From assembly GCA_934636865.1 (NCBI GenBank), contig CAKUBI010000038.1:1-14864 (forward strand): DNA of 14,864 bases, written 5' to 3'. Below, one piece after another: positions 1-9,800 of the stretch. Position 1 is the stretch's first letter. Every line of letters starts with the position of its first letter. The notes under the pieces were generated by a model. It saw only the letters and a program-made list of their open reading frames with translations, was not told the DNA's origin and searched no databases. The position numbers were made by a program, and so were the translations under genes. The stretch is from an uncultured Oscillospiraceae bacterium (GTDB lineage Bacteria; Bacillota; Clostridia; Oscillospirales; Oscillospiraceae).

Positions 1-251
1 ATGTCCAAGTCGCCGTTCGTGTAGGCCCATTCGATAGCGTGCCGGATGCAGCGTTCCACCCGTGAAGCCGTCGTGCCATGCTTCGCTGCTACGGCCGGAT
101 ACAGTTCCTTTGTGACCGCATGAAGCAGCTCTTCGTCTGCCGCAGCAAGCGCCACTGCATCCACGATGTACCGCCAGCCCCGCACGTTCGGCGGCACCCC
201 GATAAGCCGCAACATGACCGCTATCTGACATTCTAAGGCTATGTTTTCCAC
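1..251 (-). CDS. Stand-alone Spo0A C-terminal-domain DNA-binding protein (partial, 3' end outside window)
   Basis: The 83 visible codons match the DNA-binding (sigma-A-activator) domain of the sporulation regulator Spo0A: IGVPPNVRGWRYI at residues 17-29, TKELYPAVAAKHGTTASRV at 47-65, and the recognition-helix segment RVERCIRHAIEWA at 64-76. The family domain is about 100-110 residues, so roughly the last 20-30 lie beyond position 1. I chose the GTG at 251-249. It has a G-rich Shine-Dalgarno-like run (258-263) 6 nt upstream, and the frame upstream of it contains no ATG before an in-frame TGA at 315-317. There is therefore no phospho-receiver domain, so this is not the master Spo0A but a short regulator built from its DNA-binding half. 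Such stand-alone domains are known in gut Clostridia. Its targets cannot be read from the sequence. Family assignment is firm; the role in sporulation is open. Confidence 0.88.
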   Translation of the reverse strand, partial: MENIALECQIAVMLRLIGVPPNVRGWRYIVDAVALAAADEELLHAVTKELYPAVAAKHGTTASRVERCIRHAIEWAYTNGDLD

Positions 252-264
252 ATGTAACCCCCCG

Positions 265-310
265 TTTCTTGTAAGTTCTGGTAACCCCAATCTTACAAGA
301 AACTTGTGAG
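265..310. repeat. Three CTTGTAAG-type half-sites across the promoter (candidate operator)
   Basis: An 11-bp perfect inverted repeat has arms TTTCTTGTAAG (265-275) and CTTACAAGAAA (292-302), 16 nt apart. A third half-site CTTGTGAG (303-310) lies 3 nt beyond and is inverted relative to the second, with one mismatch. Relative to the minus-strand gene, the third copy sits between -35 and -10, the second overlaps the -10 box and the first lies just after the start point. This arrangement suits repressor binding by two or three protomers. The sequence does not match the classical Spo0A box (TTGTCGAA), so the binding protein is unknown. Confidence 0.65.
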
Positions 311-318
311 CGTGTCAA
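290..318 (-). promoter_or_regulatory. Sigma-A promoter of the Spo0A_C-type gene
   Basis: On the minus strand a perfect -35 box TTGACA (313-318) and a -10 box TAAGAT (290-295) are separated by exactly 17 nt. Transcription would start near 283, giving a leader of about 30 nt before the GTG start at 251. One half-site of the CTTGTAAG array lies in the spacer and another overlaps the -10 box, so the promoter looks designed for repression or autoregulation. Confidence 0.8.
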
Positions 319-421
319 GATATTGTGTTATCCAATTCAAGAAACCACTATATGTAGTGCCCTACGCCGTAAGGCGTATACCGGTAAGGCCGGGTGAGTG
401 AAAATCAGAAAGGATGATACG

Positions 422-502
422 ATGAAGGAGAAAGACAACATCCGTCATGGCGACGTCGATGACATGATTTTCGGCAGCGAACAGCATGTCAGCGAACGAT
501 AA
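422..502 (+). CDS. Possible 26-residue small protein
   Basis: The ATG at 422 is preceded by AGAAAGGA (408-415), a plausible ribosome binding site about 7 nt upstream, and the frame runs 26 codons to TAA. The peptide is strongly charged (starts MKEKDNIRHG, ends VSER) with no signal peptide or membrane segment. It is read divergently from the Spo0A_C-type gene and upstream of the 555-586 terminator, which has a T-rich tail in this direction. No convincing promoter was found (TTGTGT at 323-328 with CACTAT at 346-351 is weak), and I do not recognise the peptide. It may be a chance frame. Confidence 0.25.
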   Translation: MKEKDNIRHGDVDDMIFGSEQHVSER

Positions 503-554
503 ATAAACCGCAAGATATAGTGGGTGCTGAAAAGCCAGCGCCCCTATCAGACGG

Positions 555-598
555 AAAAGGCTCCGCGCGGCTGCGCGGAGCCTTTTCTCTGTTTTTTT
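555..598. terminator. Bidirectional rho-independent terminator
   Basis: A perfect 14-bp stem (arms 555-568 and 573-586, GC-rich core GGCTCCGCGC) closes a 4-nt GGCT loop. On the plus strand it is followed by TTTTCTCTG and a run of seven T (592-598). On the minus strand the stem's own TTTT ends the hairpin, and it lies immediately downstream of the mnmA stop. It would end the kinase-mnmA operon and any plus-strand transcript from the small frame at 422-502. Confidence 0.85.
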
Positions 599-1634
599 AC
601 AGCGCCTGTTCGATCGTGCCGCCGCCGAGGACCTCGTCCCCGTTGTAGAAAACGACAGCCTGTCCCGCCGTGACGGCGCGCTGCGGCGTGAGGAGTTCGA
701 CATGCGCGCCGCCGTTTTCGAGCGGTGTGACGACGGCCTCGCACTCTTTCTGGCTGTAGCGCGTTTTGGCGGTGCAGCGCACCGCGCCCGCAGGCGTCTC
801 CCCCGCGATCCAGTTCACGCGCGAGGCAAGCAGCGCCGGGGAAAACAATTCCTCGTTATCGCCGAGCAGAACGGTATTATTTTCGGCATTTTTGGATATC
901 ACATAGAGCGGACGGTCCGCGCTCACGCCAAGGCCCTTGCGCTGGCCCGCCGTGTAGCACACAAGACCGCGGTGGCGGCCGAGCACGCGGCCCGTCCCGT
1001 CCACAAAGTCGCCCGGCCGCGGCGCAGTGCCGCCGAATTCGCGCAGAAAGCGCACATAGTCCCCGTCCGGGATGAAGCAGATGTCCTGCGAGTCGGCCTG
1101 ATGGGCGTTGGCAAGGCCCGCTTCCGCCGCCCTTTCGCGGATCTCCGGCTTTTCAAAGCCGCCCACGGGCAGAAGCAGGTGGGAAAGCTGGCGCTGCGTG
1201 AGCTGATAGAGCACGTAGCTCTGGTCCTTTGCGCGGCTTTCGCCGCGCAGCAGGCGATAGCGCCCGCCCGCTTCGTCATAGTCCACACGGGCATAGTGGC
1301 CCGTCGCGATGTAGTCAAAGCCCATGCCCAGCGCGCGGTCCAGAAACGCACCGAACTTGAGACAGCGGTTGCAGTCGATGCAGGGATTCGGCGTGCGGCC
1401 CGCGCAGTATTCGCTGACGAAGCGCTCCATGACCTCGTGCGTGAAGCGCTCGCGCTCGTCAAGGACGTAAAAGGGCATCCCGAGCCCCTCGCAGACGGCA
1501 CGCGCGCCGTCCGTTTCGTTGCCGCAGAGCGAGAGCGTCGCCCCGGCGCATTCGTACCCCTGGCGCTGCAAAAGCAGCGCGGCGGCGGAGGAATCCACGC
1601 CGCCGCTCATGGCGATCAAAACTTTTTTCTTCAT
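597..1634 (-). CDS. mnmA: tRNA-specific 2-thiouridylase MnmA
   Basis: MnmA adenylates and then thiolates U34 of the Lys, Glu and Gln tRNAs, using sulfur passed on by a cysteine desulfurase. It acts in the cytosol. The 345-residue chain has the whole family signature: PP-loop SGGVDSS (residues 10-16), the cysteine motif NPCIDCNRC (83-91), TGHYARVD (111-118), AKDQSYVLY (135-143), DSQDICFIPDGDY (181-193) with the second catalytic Cys186, and GQRKGLG (230-236). The C-terminal beta-barrel follows to residue 345. The first motif carries three cysteines (85, 88, 91); Cys88 aligns with E. coli Cys102, and position 85 is Asp in E. coli. Length is normal. The ATG at 1634 has a GAAGG Shine-Dalgarno element that overlaps the TGA of the kinase-like gene 7 nt upstream, so the two are probably co-transcribed and translationally coupled. 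The terminator at 555-586 follows directly. Confidence 0.96.
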   Translation of the reverse strand: MKKKVLIAMSGGVDSSAAALLLQRQGYECAGATLSLCGNETDGARAVCEGLGMPFYVLDERERFTHEVMERFVSEYCAGRTPNPCIDCNRCLKFGAFLDRALGMGFDYIATGHYARVDYDEAGGRYRLLRGESRAKDQSYVLYQLTQRQLSHLLLPVGGFEKPEIRERAAEAGLANAHQADSQDICFIPDGDYVRFLREFGGTAPRPGDFVDGTGRVLGRHRGLVCYTAGQRKGLGVSADRPLYVISKNAENNTVLLGDNEELFSPALLASRVNWIAGETPAGAVRCTAKTRYSQKECEAVVTPLENGGAHVELLTPQRAVTAGQAVVFYNGDEVLGGGTIEQAL

Positions 1635-1641
1635 AGCGCCT

Positions 1642-2466
1642 TCAATCTAAATAGCGCTGCAGGAACGCGTCGGGCGTCAGCGCGTCCGACAGCTCCACGA
1701 GCGTCGGGTTAAAGCCGCCGGCATAGTCGCTGCCGCGGTCGTTCAGGCGCACGCGCCCGCTGCGCACCGCCGGGAGCGTCACCGTGAGAAGCGAGCCCTT
1801 CCCCTCCTCCGACTCGGCCACGATCATGCCGCCGTGGCCCTGTGCGATGCGCTGGCAGATGGGAAGGCCCAGCCCCAGCCCGCGCGGGGGCATGGGGTCC
1901 TGCCCGCCGTCCATAAAGCGGTCGAAGAGGTGCGCGAGCGTGTCGCTGCTCATGCCGCAGCCCGTGTCGGCCACGGTGAGCTTGACGAATTTGCCCTCCG
2001 CCTTCACGCGCACGCGGACGCTGCCGCCCCTGGGCGTGAATTTGAGGGCATTGGAAAGGAGGTTGAGCAGGAGCTTTCGCAGCGCGGCGGCATCCATGCC
2101 GATGATGCGGCTCTCGCGGTCGGCGGAAAAGTTGAGCGCGGCGCCGCGCAGGGTGAAGAGGAATTCCACCTCGCCGCATACGCTGCGGCAGAGGCCGACG
2201 ATATCGTCGTCGTAAAGCTCAAGTCTCCGGTGTTCGAAAAGATGCCCCGCGTCGGTCAGGTTGCTGATGATGCGGTACATCTGGTAATAGCTCTGGTAAA
2301 AAACGGCGGCGCTGCGGTCGGTCCTCGCGTCCTTCTCCCGCTCCTCGGGCGGAACAAGGCGGTCGATCGCCGTGTAGAGCGTCGCCATGGAGGTGCGGAG
2401 CTGGAGGGCGATGTTCGGCAGAACATCCGCGAGCATCTTCAGCTCTTCTTCTGTATAATCCCGCAT
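1642..2466 (-). CDS. Soluble histidine-kinase-like ATPase lacking the phospho-acceptor His
   Basis: The 274-residue protein has no signal peptide or membrane segment. The C-terminal half (about 105-232) is a clear GHKL/HATPase_c domain: N-box NLLSNALKFTP (135-145, with Mg-binding Asn139), G1 box DTGCGM (167-172) and G2 box GLGLGLPI (196-203). The N-terminal helical part (about 5-80) resembles a HisKA dimerisation hairpin, but the segment aligned with the usual SHELRTPL reads ALQLRTSM (20-27), so the His is Leu21. A histidine-specific kinase reaction on this site is therefore unlikely. It could be an ATP-binding regulator, a dimerising partner, or a kinase using another residue. A 40-residue tail after the ATPase domain is unassigned. 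The start ATG has AAGGAGA 4 nt upstream. It is the first gene of the mnmA operon, and no response regulator gene is adjacent. Confidence 0.82.
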   Translation of the reverse strand: MRDYTEEELKMLADVLPNIALQLRTSMATLYTAIDRLVPPEEREKDARTDRSAAVFYQSYYQMYRIISNLTDAGHLFEHRRLELYDDDIVGLCRSVCGEVEFLFTLRGAALNFSADRESRIIGMDAAALRKLLLNLLSNALKFTPRGGSVRVRVKAEGKFVKLTVADTGCGMSSDTLAHLFDRFMDGGQDPMPPRGLGLGLPICQRIAQGHGGMIVAESEEGKGSLLTVTLPAVRSGRVRLNDRGSDYAGGFNPTLVELSDALTPDAFLQRYLD

Positions 2467-2565
2467 GGTTTCTCCTTATCAACGGTTCTGACAGTAGCAT
2501 TTGCTGTTTGACGCCAATGCTTTCGCGGAAAGAAATGTATCTGCGCGGCAGAACCGTCGGCTTAA

Positions 2566-2580
2566 TTACTCTGAGAGTAA
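2566..2580. promoter_or_regulatory. 15-bp perfect palindrome, candidate operator
   Basis: TTACTCT-G-AGAGTAA is a perfect 7+1+7 palindrome between the divergent kinase-like gene and gap. It lies about 70 bp upstream of the gap -35 box and about 100 bp upstream of the kinase-like start. It has no T-tract, so it is not a terminator. A dimeric regulator site is the natural reading, but I cannot name the protein. Confidence 0.45.
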
Positions 2581-2593
2581 CAAAATCCCGGCG

Positions 2594-3748
<1,155 letters not shown>

Positions 3749-3804
3749 CGATTTGCTGTTTTCTCTGTCCCTGTTTTTCATGGCAGGGCGGTGCTCCTCT
3801 CTGG

Positions 3805-3840
3805 CAAGAGGGACCTGGTGCGAGGTCCCTCTTGTTTTTT
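3805..3840 (+). terminator. Rho-independent terminator of gap
   Basis: A perfect 12-bp stem (CAAGAGGGACCT at 3805-3816 with its complement at 3823-3834) closes a 6-nt loop and is followed by six T (3835-3840). It lies 57 nt after the gap stop. Confidence 0.92.
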
Positions 3841-3861
3841 GCGCATTTCTGGTGGTATACT
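3832..3861 (+). promoter_or_regulatory. Possible promoter of the DUF2461 gene
   Basis: TATACT (3856-3861) is preceded by TGG, an extended -10 element. A weak -35 TTGTTT (3832-3837) sits 18 nt upstream, inside the tail of the gap terminator. Transcription would start about 30 nt before the ATG at 3897. Confidence 0.5.
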
Positions 3862-3896
3862 GCCATCGTTGCGATCTTTCTCATTTGAGGTGAACT

Positions 3897-4571
3897 ATGT
3901 TTGAAGGTTTTACGCCGGAGGCCGTCGAGTTCCTCTGGGGCATCAAATTCAACAATAACCGCGAGTGGTTCCTGCCGCGCAAGGAGCAGTTCCTCTCGCT
4001 TGTGGACCGCCCGATGCGCGAGCTGGGCGGCGAGGTGTTCGACGCGCTCGCTTCCGAGTACCCGAAGCAGTCGATGCGCCTGCACGTGTGCCGCATCTAC
4101 CGCGACGCACGCAGGCTCTTTGGCCGCGGCCCCTACAAGGACCACCTGTGGTTCACGATCGAGCGGCCGCACGAGCGCTTCGAGGGCGTACCCGCGCTCT
4201 ACTTCGAGCTTGCGCCGAACTATTTCAGCTACGGCTGCGGCTTCTGGGACGCTTCCCCCGCCACGATGGCGAAGCTCCGCCGCCGCATCGAAACGGACCC
4301 GAAAACGCTCGAAAAGCTGGTGCGCAGGCTCAACAAGTCCCGCTTCACCCTCTCGGGCGAGCCGTTCAAGCGGCCCAAGGGCGACGTGGGCAAGCTCCTC
4401 AATCCATGGTACAACGCGAAAAACATCGCCGTCGGCTATGACGACAATCCCGAGGGCGTGCTCTTCACGCCCGAGCTCAAGGACGAGGTGCTCGCGGGCT
4501 TCCGCTCTCTGATGCCGCTCTACCGGTATCTTGACTCGCTCTCCGGCGATCCGGAGCCGAACAAGGAATAA
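3897..4571 (+). CDS. DUF2461 family protein
   Basis: The 224-residue protein matches the DUF2461 (TIGR02453-type) family. Near the N-terminus is FNNNREWF (18-25) followed by a lysine-rich helix. The hallmark RIYRDARRLFGRGPYK spans 66-81, and ELAPNYFSYGCGFWD (104-118) corresponds to the conserved core. The remainder is helical and charged. There is no signal peptide or membrane segment. The molecular function of the family is not established as far as I know, so none is assigned. The ATG is supported by TGAGGTG (3886-3892), 4 nt upstream. The gene is a single unit between the gap terminator and the palindromic terminator it shares with typA. Confidence 0.85.
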   Translation: MFEGFTPEAVEFLWGIKFNNNREWFLPRKEQFLSLVDRPMRELGGEVFDALASEYPKQSMRLHVCRIYRDARRLFGRGPYKDHLWFTIERPHERFEGVPALYFELAPNYFSYGCGFWDASPATMAKLRRRIETDPKTLEKLVRRLNKSRFTLSGEPFKRPKGDVGKLLNPWYNAKNIAVGYDDNPEGVLFTPELKDEVLAGFRSLMPLYRYLDSLSGDPEPNKE

Positions 4572-4602
4572 AAAAATGACGGCCCGCGGGCCGTCATTTT
4601 TT
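4571..4602. terminator. Bidirectional terminator between the DUF2461 gene and typA
   Basis: The 32-bp block is a perfect palindrome: A-run, TGACGGCCC, centre GC, GGGCCGTCA, T-run. It gives a hairpin with a stem of about 14 bp flanked by A and T runs on both strands. It starts at the last base of the DUF2461 stop codon and lies 14 nt beyond the typA stop, so it serves both convergent genes. Confidence 0.9.
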
Positions 4603-4615
4603 ATTCTCTTACCGC

Positions 4616-6457
<1,842 letters not shown>

Positions 6458-6466
6458 ATCATATCT

Positions 6467-6472
6467 CTCCTT
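6467..6472 (-). promoter_or_regulatory. Ribosome binding site deciding the typA start
   Basis: AAGGAG on the minus strand lies 9 nt upstream of the ATG at 6455-6457. Nothing comparable precedes the ATG at 6634, so the shorter protein is the real product. Confidence 0.85.
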
Positions 6473-6521
6473 CCCGCCGCAGGGGCAGGGATATCTTATC
6501 GTGTAGGTCATTAACTGTAAT

Positions 6522-6550
6522 AGTATATTCTGCCGCTTCGTCATTTGCAA
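6522..6550 (-). promoter_or_regulatory. Sigma-A promoter of typA
   Basis: On the minus strand TTGCAA (6545-6550) and TATACT (6522-6527) are separated by 17 nt. The start would be near 6515, leaving a leader of about 58 nt. A T/A-rich stretch upstream (6550-6590) could add an UP element. Confidence 0.75.
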
Positions 6551-6596
6551 GATTTTTTGAAACTTTTTTGTCTCTTTTGCAGAAAATTTTGGGATC

Positions 6597-6625
6597 GCTC
6601 CGCTGCGGAGCATTCCGGAGCATTC
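6597..6625. repeat. 7+1+7 palindrome and adjoining GGAGCATTC direct repeat
   Basis: GCTCCGC-T-GCGGAGC (6597-6611) is a perfect palindrome. Its right arm starts a direct repeat of GGAGCATTC (6607-6615 and 6617-6625). It lies upstream of the -35 boxes of both divergent genes (about 47 bp from typA, 70 bp from the protease) and has no long T-tract. Either a regulatory site or chance; I cannot assign it. Confidence 0.35.
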
Positions 6626-6694
6626 ATCCGTCATACCGTCCGAAACCGGCCGTCAAAATCAGATAAAATCGCGTAAAATTCTAAAAGGAGAAAA

Positions 6695-6723
6695 TTGACA
6701 AGCAAAATGCCATGATTTATAAT
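6695..6723 (+). promoter_or_regulatory. Consensus sigma-A promoter of the S8 protease
   Basis: TTGACA (6695-6700) and TATAAT (6718-6723) are both perfect and are spaced by exactly 17 nt, with A-rich DNA upstream. Transcription would start near 6730, about 125 nt before the ATG. This predicts strong vegetative expression unless the leader or an operator limits it. Confidence 0.88.
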
Positions 6724-6730
6724 ATGTAAA

Positions 6731-6811
6731 ATAACGCTTTAGCACGTTAGGGCGTTATCCGCAAACCGTTTTTGTATTCACCGTGCGTGGATACAGCGCG
6801 CCTGCGCAGGC
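6731..6811 (+). promoter_or_regulatory. Structured 5' leader of the protease mRNA
   Basis: Three potential stems follow each other. ATAACGC (6731-6737) pairs with GCGTTAT (6752-6758), right at the predicted 5' end. TGTATTCAC (6773-6781) pairs with GTGGATACA (6787-6795), nine pairs including one G-U, around a 5-nt loop. GCCTGCGCAGGC (6800-6811) is a self-complementary block. The ribosome binding site AAGGAGG (6843-6849) lies outside them. I do not recognise a known riboswitch; mRNA stabilisation or translational control are both possible. Confidence 0.45.
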
Positions 6812-6856
6812 CGCAGCGCCCGCGCAGAGAAATCATTACAACAAGGAGGAAATTGC

Positions 6857-9800
6857 ATGAACAAAAAAGGAGCAAAGCGCCTGCTGGCCGTGCTGCTCTG
6901 CCTTGTCATGCTGATGGGCACCGTTCCTGCCGCGTCCGCGGCGGAGACGAAGTCCGGCGGCGTGACGTGGGAGCAGGTGGACGGCAGCGCAGCCCCCGGC
7001 CGGTTCCAGCAGGAAGCTGTGACCGACCCGGAGGAAGCGCCGCTCTATGCGGACGATGAGACCGTCCGTGTCTCCATCGTGCTGGAGGCGGTGCCGACCG
7101 TCGCGGTGTATTCCGCTGAAAACGACATCAGCGAGAACAGAGCCGCCATGAACTACCGCCGGCAGCTTCTGAACACCCAGAAGTCCATGGCCGACACCAT
7201 CGCCAAAAAGGCGCTGGGCAGAGGCGAAACGCTGGATGTGGTCTACAACCTGACGCTGGTCGCCAACGTCATTTCCGCCAACGTCCCCTACGGCGAGATC
7301 GACAAGATCAAGGCTGTGGACGGCGTTGAGGACGTGGTCGTTGCCACCCGCTTCACCCCCGATGTCGTGAGCATCGGCGACGTTGACCCCCAGATGGAGG
7401 TCTCCACCGGCATGACCGGCTCGAGCATCGCCTGGAGCAGCGGCTACACCGGCGCGGGCATGCGTATCGCCATTGTCGATACCGGTCTTGACCTCACCCA
7501 CCAGTCCTTCGACAGCGCAGCCTATGACTACGCCATCGCCGAGGACGCGAAAAACGACGGCGTGAGCATCGACAGCTACGACCTTCTGGACAAGGCGGAG
7601 ATCGCCGAGAAGCTGCCCCAGCTTCACGTGTCCCAGATGAGCGGCGCGAGCGCCGACGATCTGTACGTCAGCTCCAAGATCCCCTTCGGCTTCAACTATG
7701 TCGATCAGGACCTCGATCTTGAGCACGTCAACGATCAGGAAGGCGAGCACGGCTCCCACGTGGCGGGCATCGCCGCGGCCAACCGCTACCTGAACGATAA
7801 CGGCACCTTCACCTCCGCGCTTGACAGCGTTCATATGGTGGGCAACGCCCCCGACGCGCAGGTGCTGGTCATGAAGGTCTTCGGTAAGGGCGGCGGCGCT
7901 TACACCGACGACTACATGGCCGCTATCGAGGACGCCATCATCCTCGGCTGCGACACCGTGAACCTCTCGCTCGGCAGCAGCGTGGCCGGTATGGCCTATG
8001 ACAGCGCGTTCTCCGGCATGCTCGAGAGCATGAGCAGCAGCGGCACGGTCGTTACCATCTCCGCCGGCAATAACGGCGCGTGGTCGGAAAACACTGCCGG
8101 CGGCGCGCTGTACAGCGACGATGTGAACTTCCAGACCGGTGGCTCCCCGGGCTCCTACACCAACTCCCTCGGTGTTGCGTCCGTGGATAACGACGGCGTG
8201 GTCAGTCCCTACTTCAGCGTTGACGGCGCGTCCTACGCCTTCAGCGACGGCTCCGGCACCAACGAGCCCTTCGTTACGCTCGATACCACCGGCGCCGGCA
8301 CGGACTACGATTACATCTTCATCGACGGCTTCGGCGAGGCGAGCGACTTCACCGCGCTGGGCGATCTCGTGAAGGGCAAGATCGTGTTCTGCAAGCGCGG
8401 CAACATCAGCTTCTATGAAAAGGGCGAGAATGCCGTGGACGCCGGTGCGGTCGCCACCGTGGTGTACAACAACCAGGCCGGCTCCATCAACATGGACCTC
8501 TCCGACTACACCAAGACGGAGCCCTGCGTGTCCATCTCCCAGCTGGCGGGCGCAAAGATCAAGGCTGCTTCCACCGCGGCTGCGACCGAGAGCGGCTACG
8601 CCTATTACACCGGCAAGCTGACCGTGTTCAGCCAGATCGGCGTGACCAACTATAACTCCGCCTATCAGACCATGAGCTCGTTCAGCTCCTGGGGCGTTCC
8701 CGGCGATCTGAGCATCAAGCCCGAGATCACCGCCCCCGGCGGCAACATCTTCTCCCTCAACGGCACGCACCAGACCGAGACCGGCACGATCGCCGGCGGC
8801 TCCGACCAGTACGAGCTGATGAGCGGCACCTCCATGGCCGCCCCGCAGATGGCGGGTATCGGTGCGCTGGTCAAGCAGGCCATCGAGCAGCGCGGCATCT
8901 CTCAGGACGGCCTGAGCGACCGTGCGCTGGCCCAGTCCCTGATGATGTCCACCGCCGCCCCGCTGACGGACGCTGACGGCAATTACTATTCCGTGCTCCA
9001 GCAGGGCGCGGGCCTTGTGAACGCCGGCGCCGCCACCACCGCCGACTCTTACGTGCTCGTCAGCGGTCAGGACGACGGCAAGGTCAAGGTCGAGTTGGGC
9101 GACGACGCCGCGAAGACCGGCACCTACCGCTTCACCTTCACCATCAACAATCTGGACGGCAAGGCGCATCAGTACAACCTGAACGCCGACGTGTTCACCC
9201 AGGCGCCCGCCGACAGCGACGGCACGCTCTACATGCTGGGCAGCACCGTCAGCCTTGACTATTCCGACATCTCCTGGACCGTTGACGGCAAGAGCGCCGA
9301 TCCCGCCGTGGATCTCTCCGGCTACGACTTCGACGGCGATGGCGATGTGGATCTGGACGATGCGCAGGCGCTGCTCGACTACATCACCGGCAGCCGCGCC
9401 TCCATCAACGACAAGGCGAACGCCGACTTTGACGCCGACGGCGACATCGACACCTACGATGTCCACCTGTTCCTTGTGAGCTTCACCACCGGTCAGGTCA
9501 CCGTTCCCGCGAACGGCAGCGTGACCGTCACCGGTACCATCGCTCTGAACGCCGGGGAAGTCTCCGAGCTGATGAGCCTCTATCCCAGCGGCTTCTATGT
9601 TGAGGCCTATGCCAAGATCAGCGCCGTGCCCAACGGCGAGGGCGCTGTCGGCACCAGCCACTCCATCCCCGTTCTGGGCTTCTACGGTAACTGGACCTCC
9701 GCCTCCATGTTCGATAAGGGCGGCTACGTCGAGTACAGCTACGGTCTTGAGGACCGTCTCCCCTACCTGTACAGCGGCACCCAGTACAACATGAACACCA

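Larger units (their letters stand above)
252..596. other. Mostly non-coding interval between the Spo0A_C-type gene and mnmA
   Basis: This 345-nt gap holds the operator and promoter described separately, then AT-richer DNA with small inverted repeats: CACTA/TAGTG (346-359 region), ACGCC/GGCGT around a GTAA loop (363-376), and CCGG/CCGG (381-393). It also contains one weak 26-codon reading frame (422-502) and a strong terminator hairpin (555-586). I find no tRNA fold, transposon end or longer reading frame with a ribosome binding site. It could be the edge of an accessory island, but no direct repeat or integrase is visible to show it. Confidence 0.5.
6458..6856. other. Divergent intergenic region between typA and the S8 protease
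   Basis: This 399-nt interval holds the typA leader and promoter on the minus strand, a GC-rich palindrome with a short direct repeat (6597-6625), and an AT-rich stretch with TAAAATC, TAAAATT and TAAAAGG (6664-6688). Then follow the protease promoter (6695-6723) and its structured leader. No small reading frame with a credible ribosome binding site was found. Confidence 0.6.

Noticed and set aside
251..253. ATG at 253-251 as the start of the Spo0A_C-type gene
   Set aside because: It is in another frame and stops after four codons. The overlapping GTG at 251 opens the frame with the domain.
252..596. End of an integrated mobile element or attachment site
   Set aside because: The base composition and the small regulator hint at accessory DNA, but no tRNA, integrase, direct repeat or transposon end is visible in the window.
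362..703. A 113-codon minus-strand frame running from inside mnmA into the intergenic region
   Set aside because: It crosses the strong terminator at 555-586, starts within mnmA without a ribosome binding site and has no recognisable domain.
702..1712. A 336-codon plus-strand frame opposite mnmA
   Set aside because: The opposite strand encodes an intact MnmA with all motifs. This frame is Arg/Ala-rich shadow sequence without a ribosome binding site or recognisable domain.
6458..6634. 59-residue N-terminal extension of TypA starting at 6634
   Set aside because: It runs through the typA promoter, has no ribosome binding site and no family similarity. The ATG at 6457 has AAGGAG at the right distance and gives the normal length.
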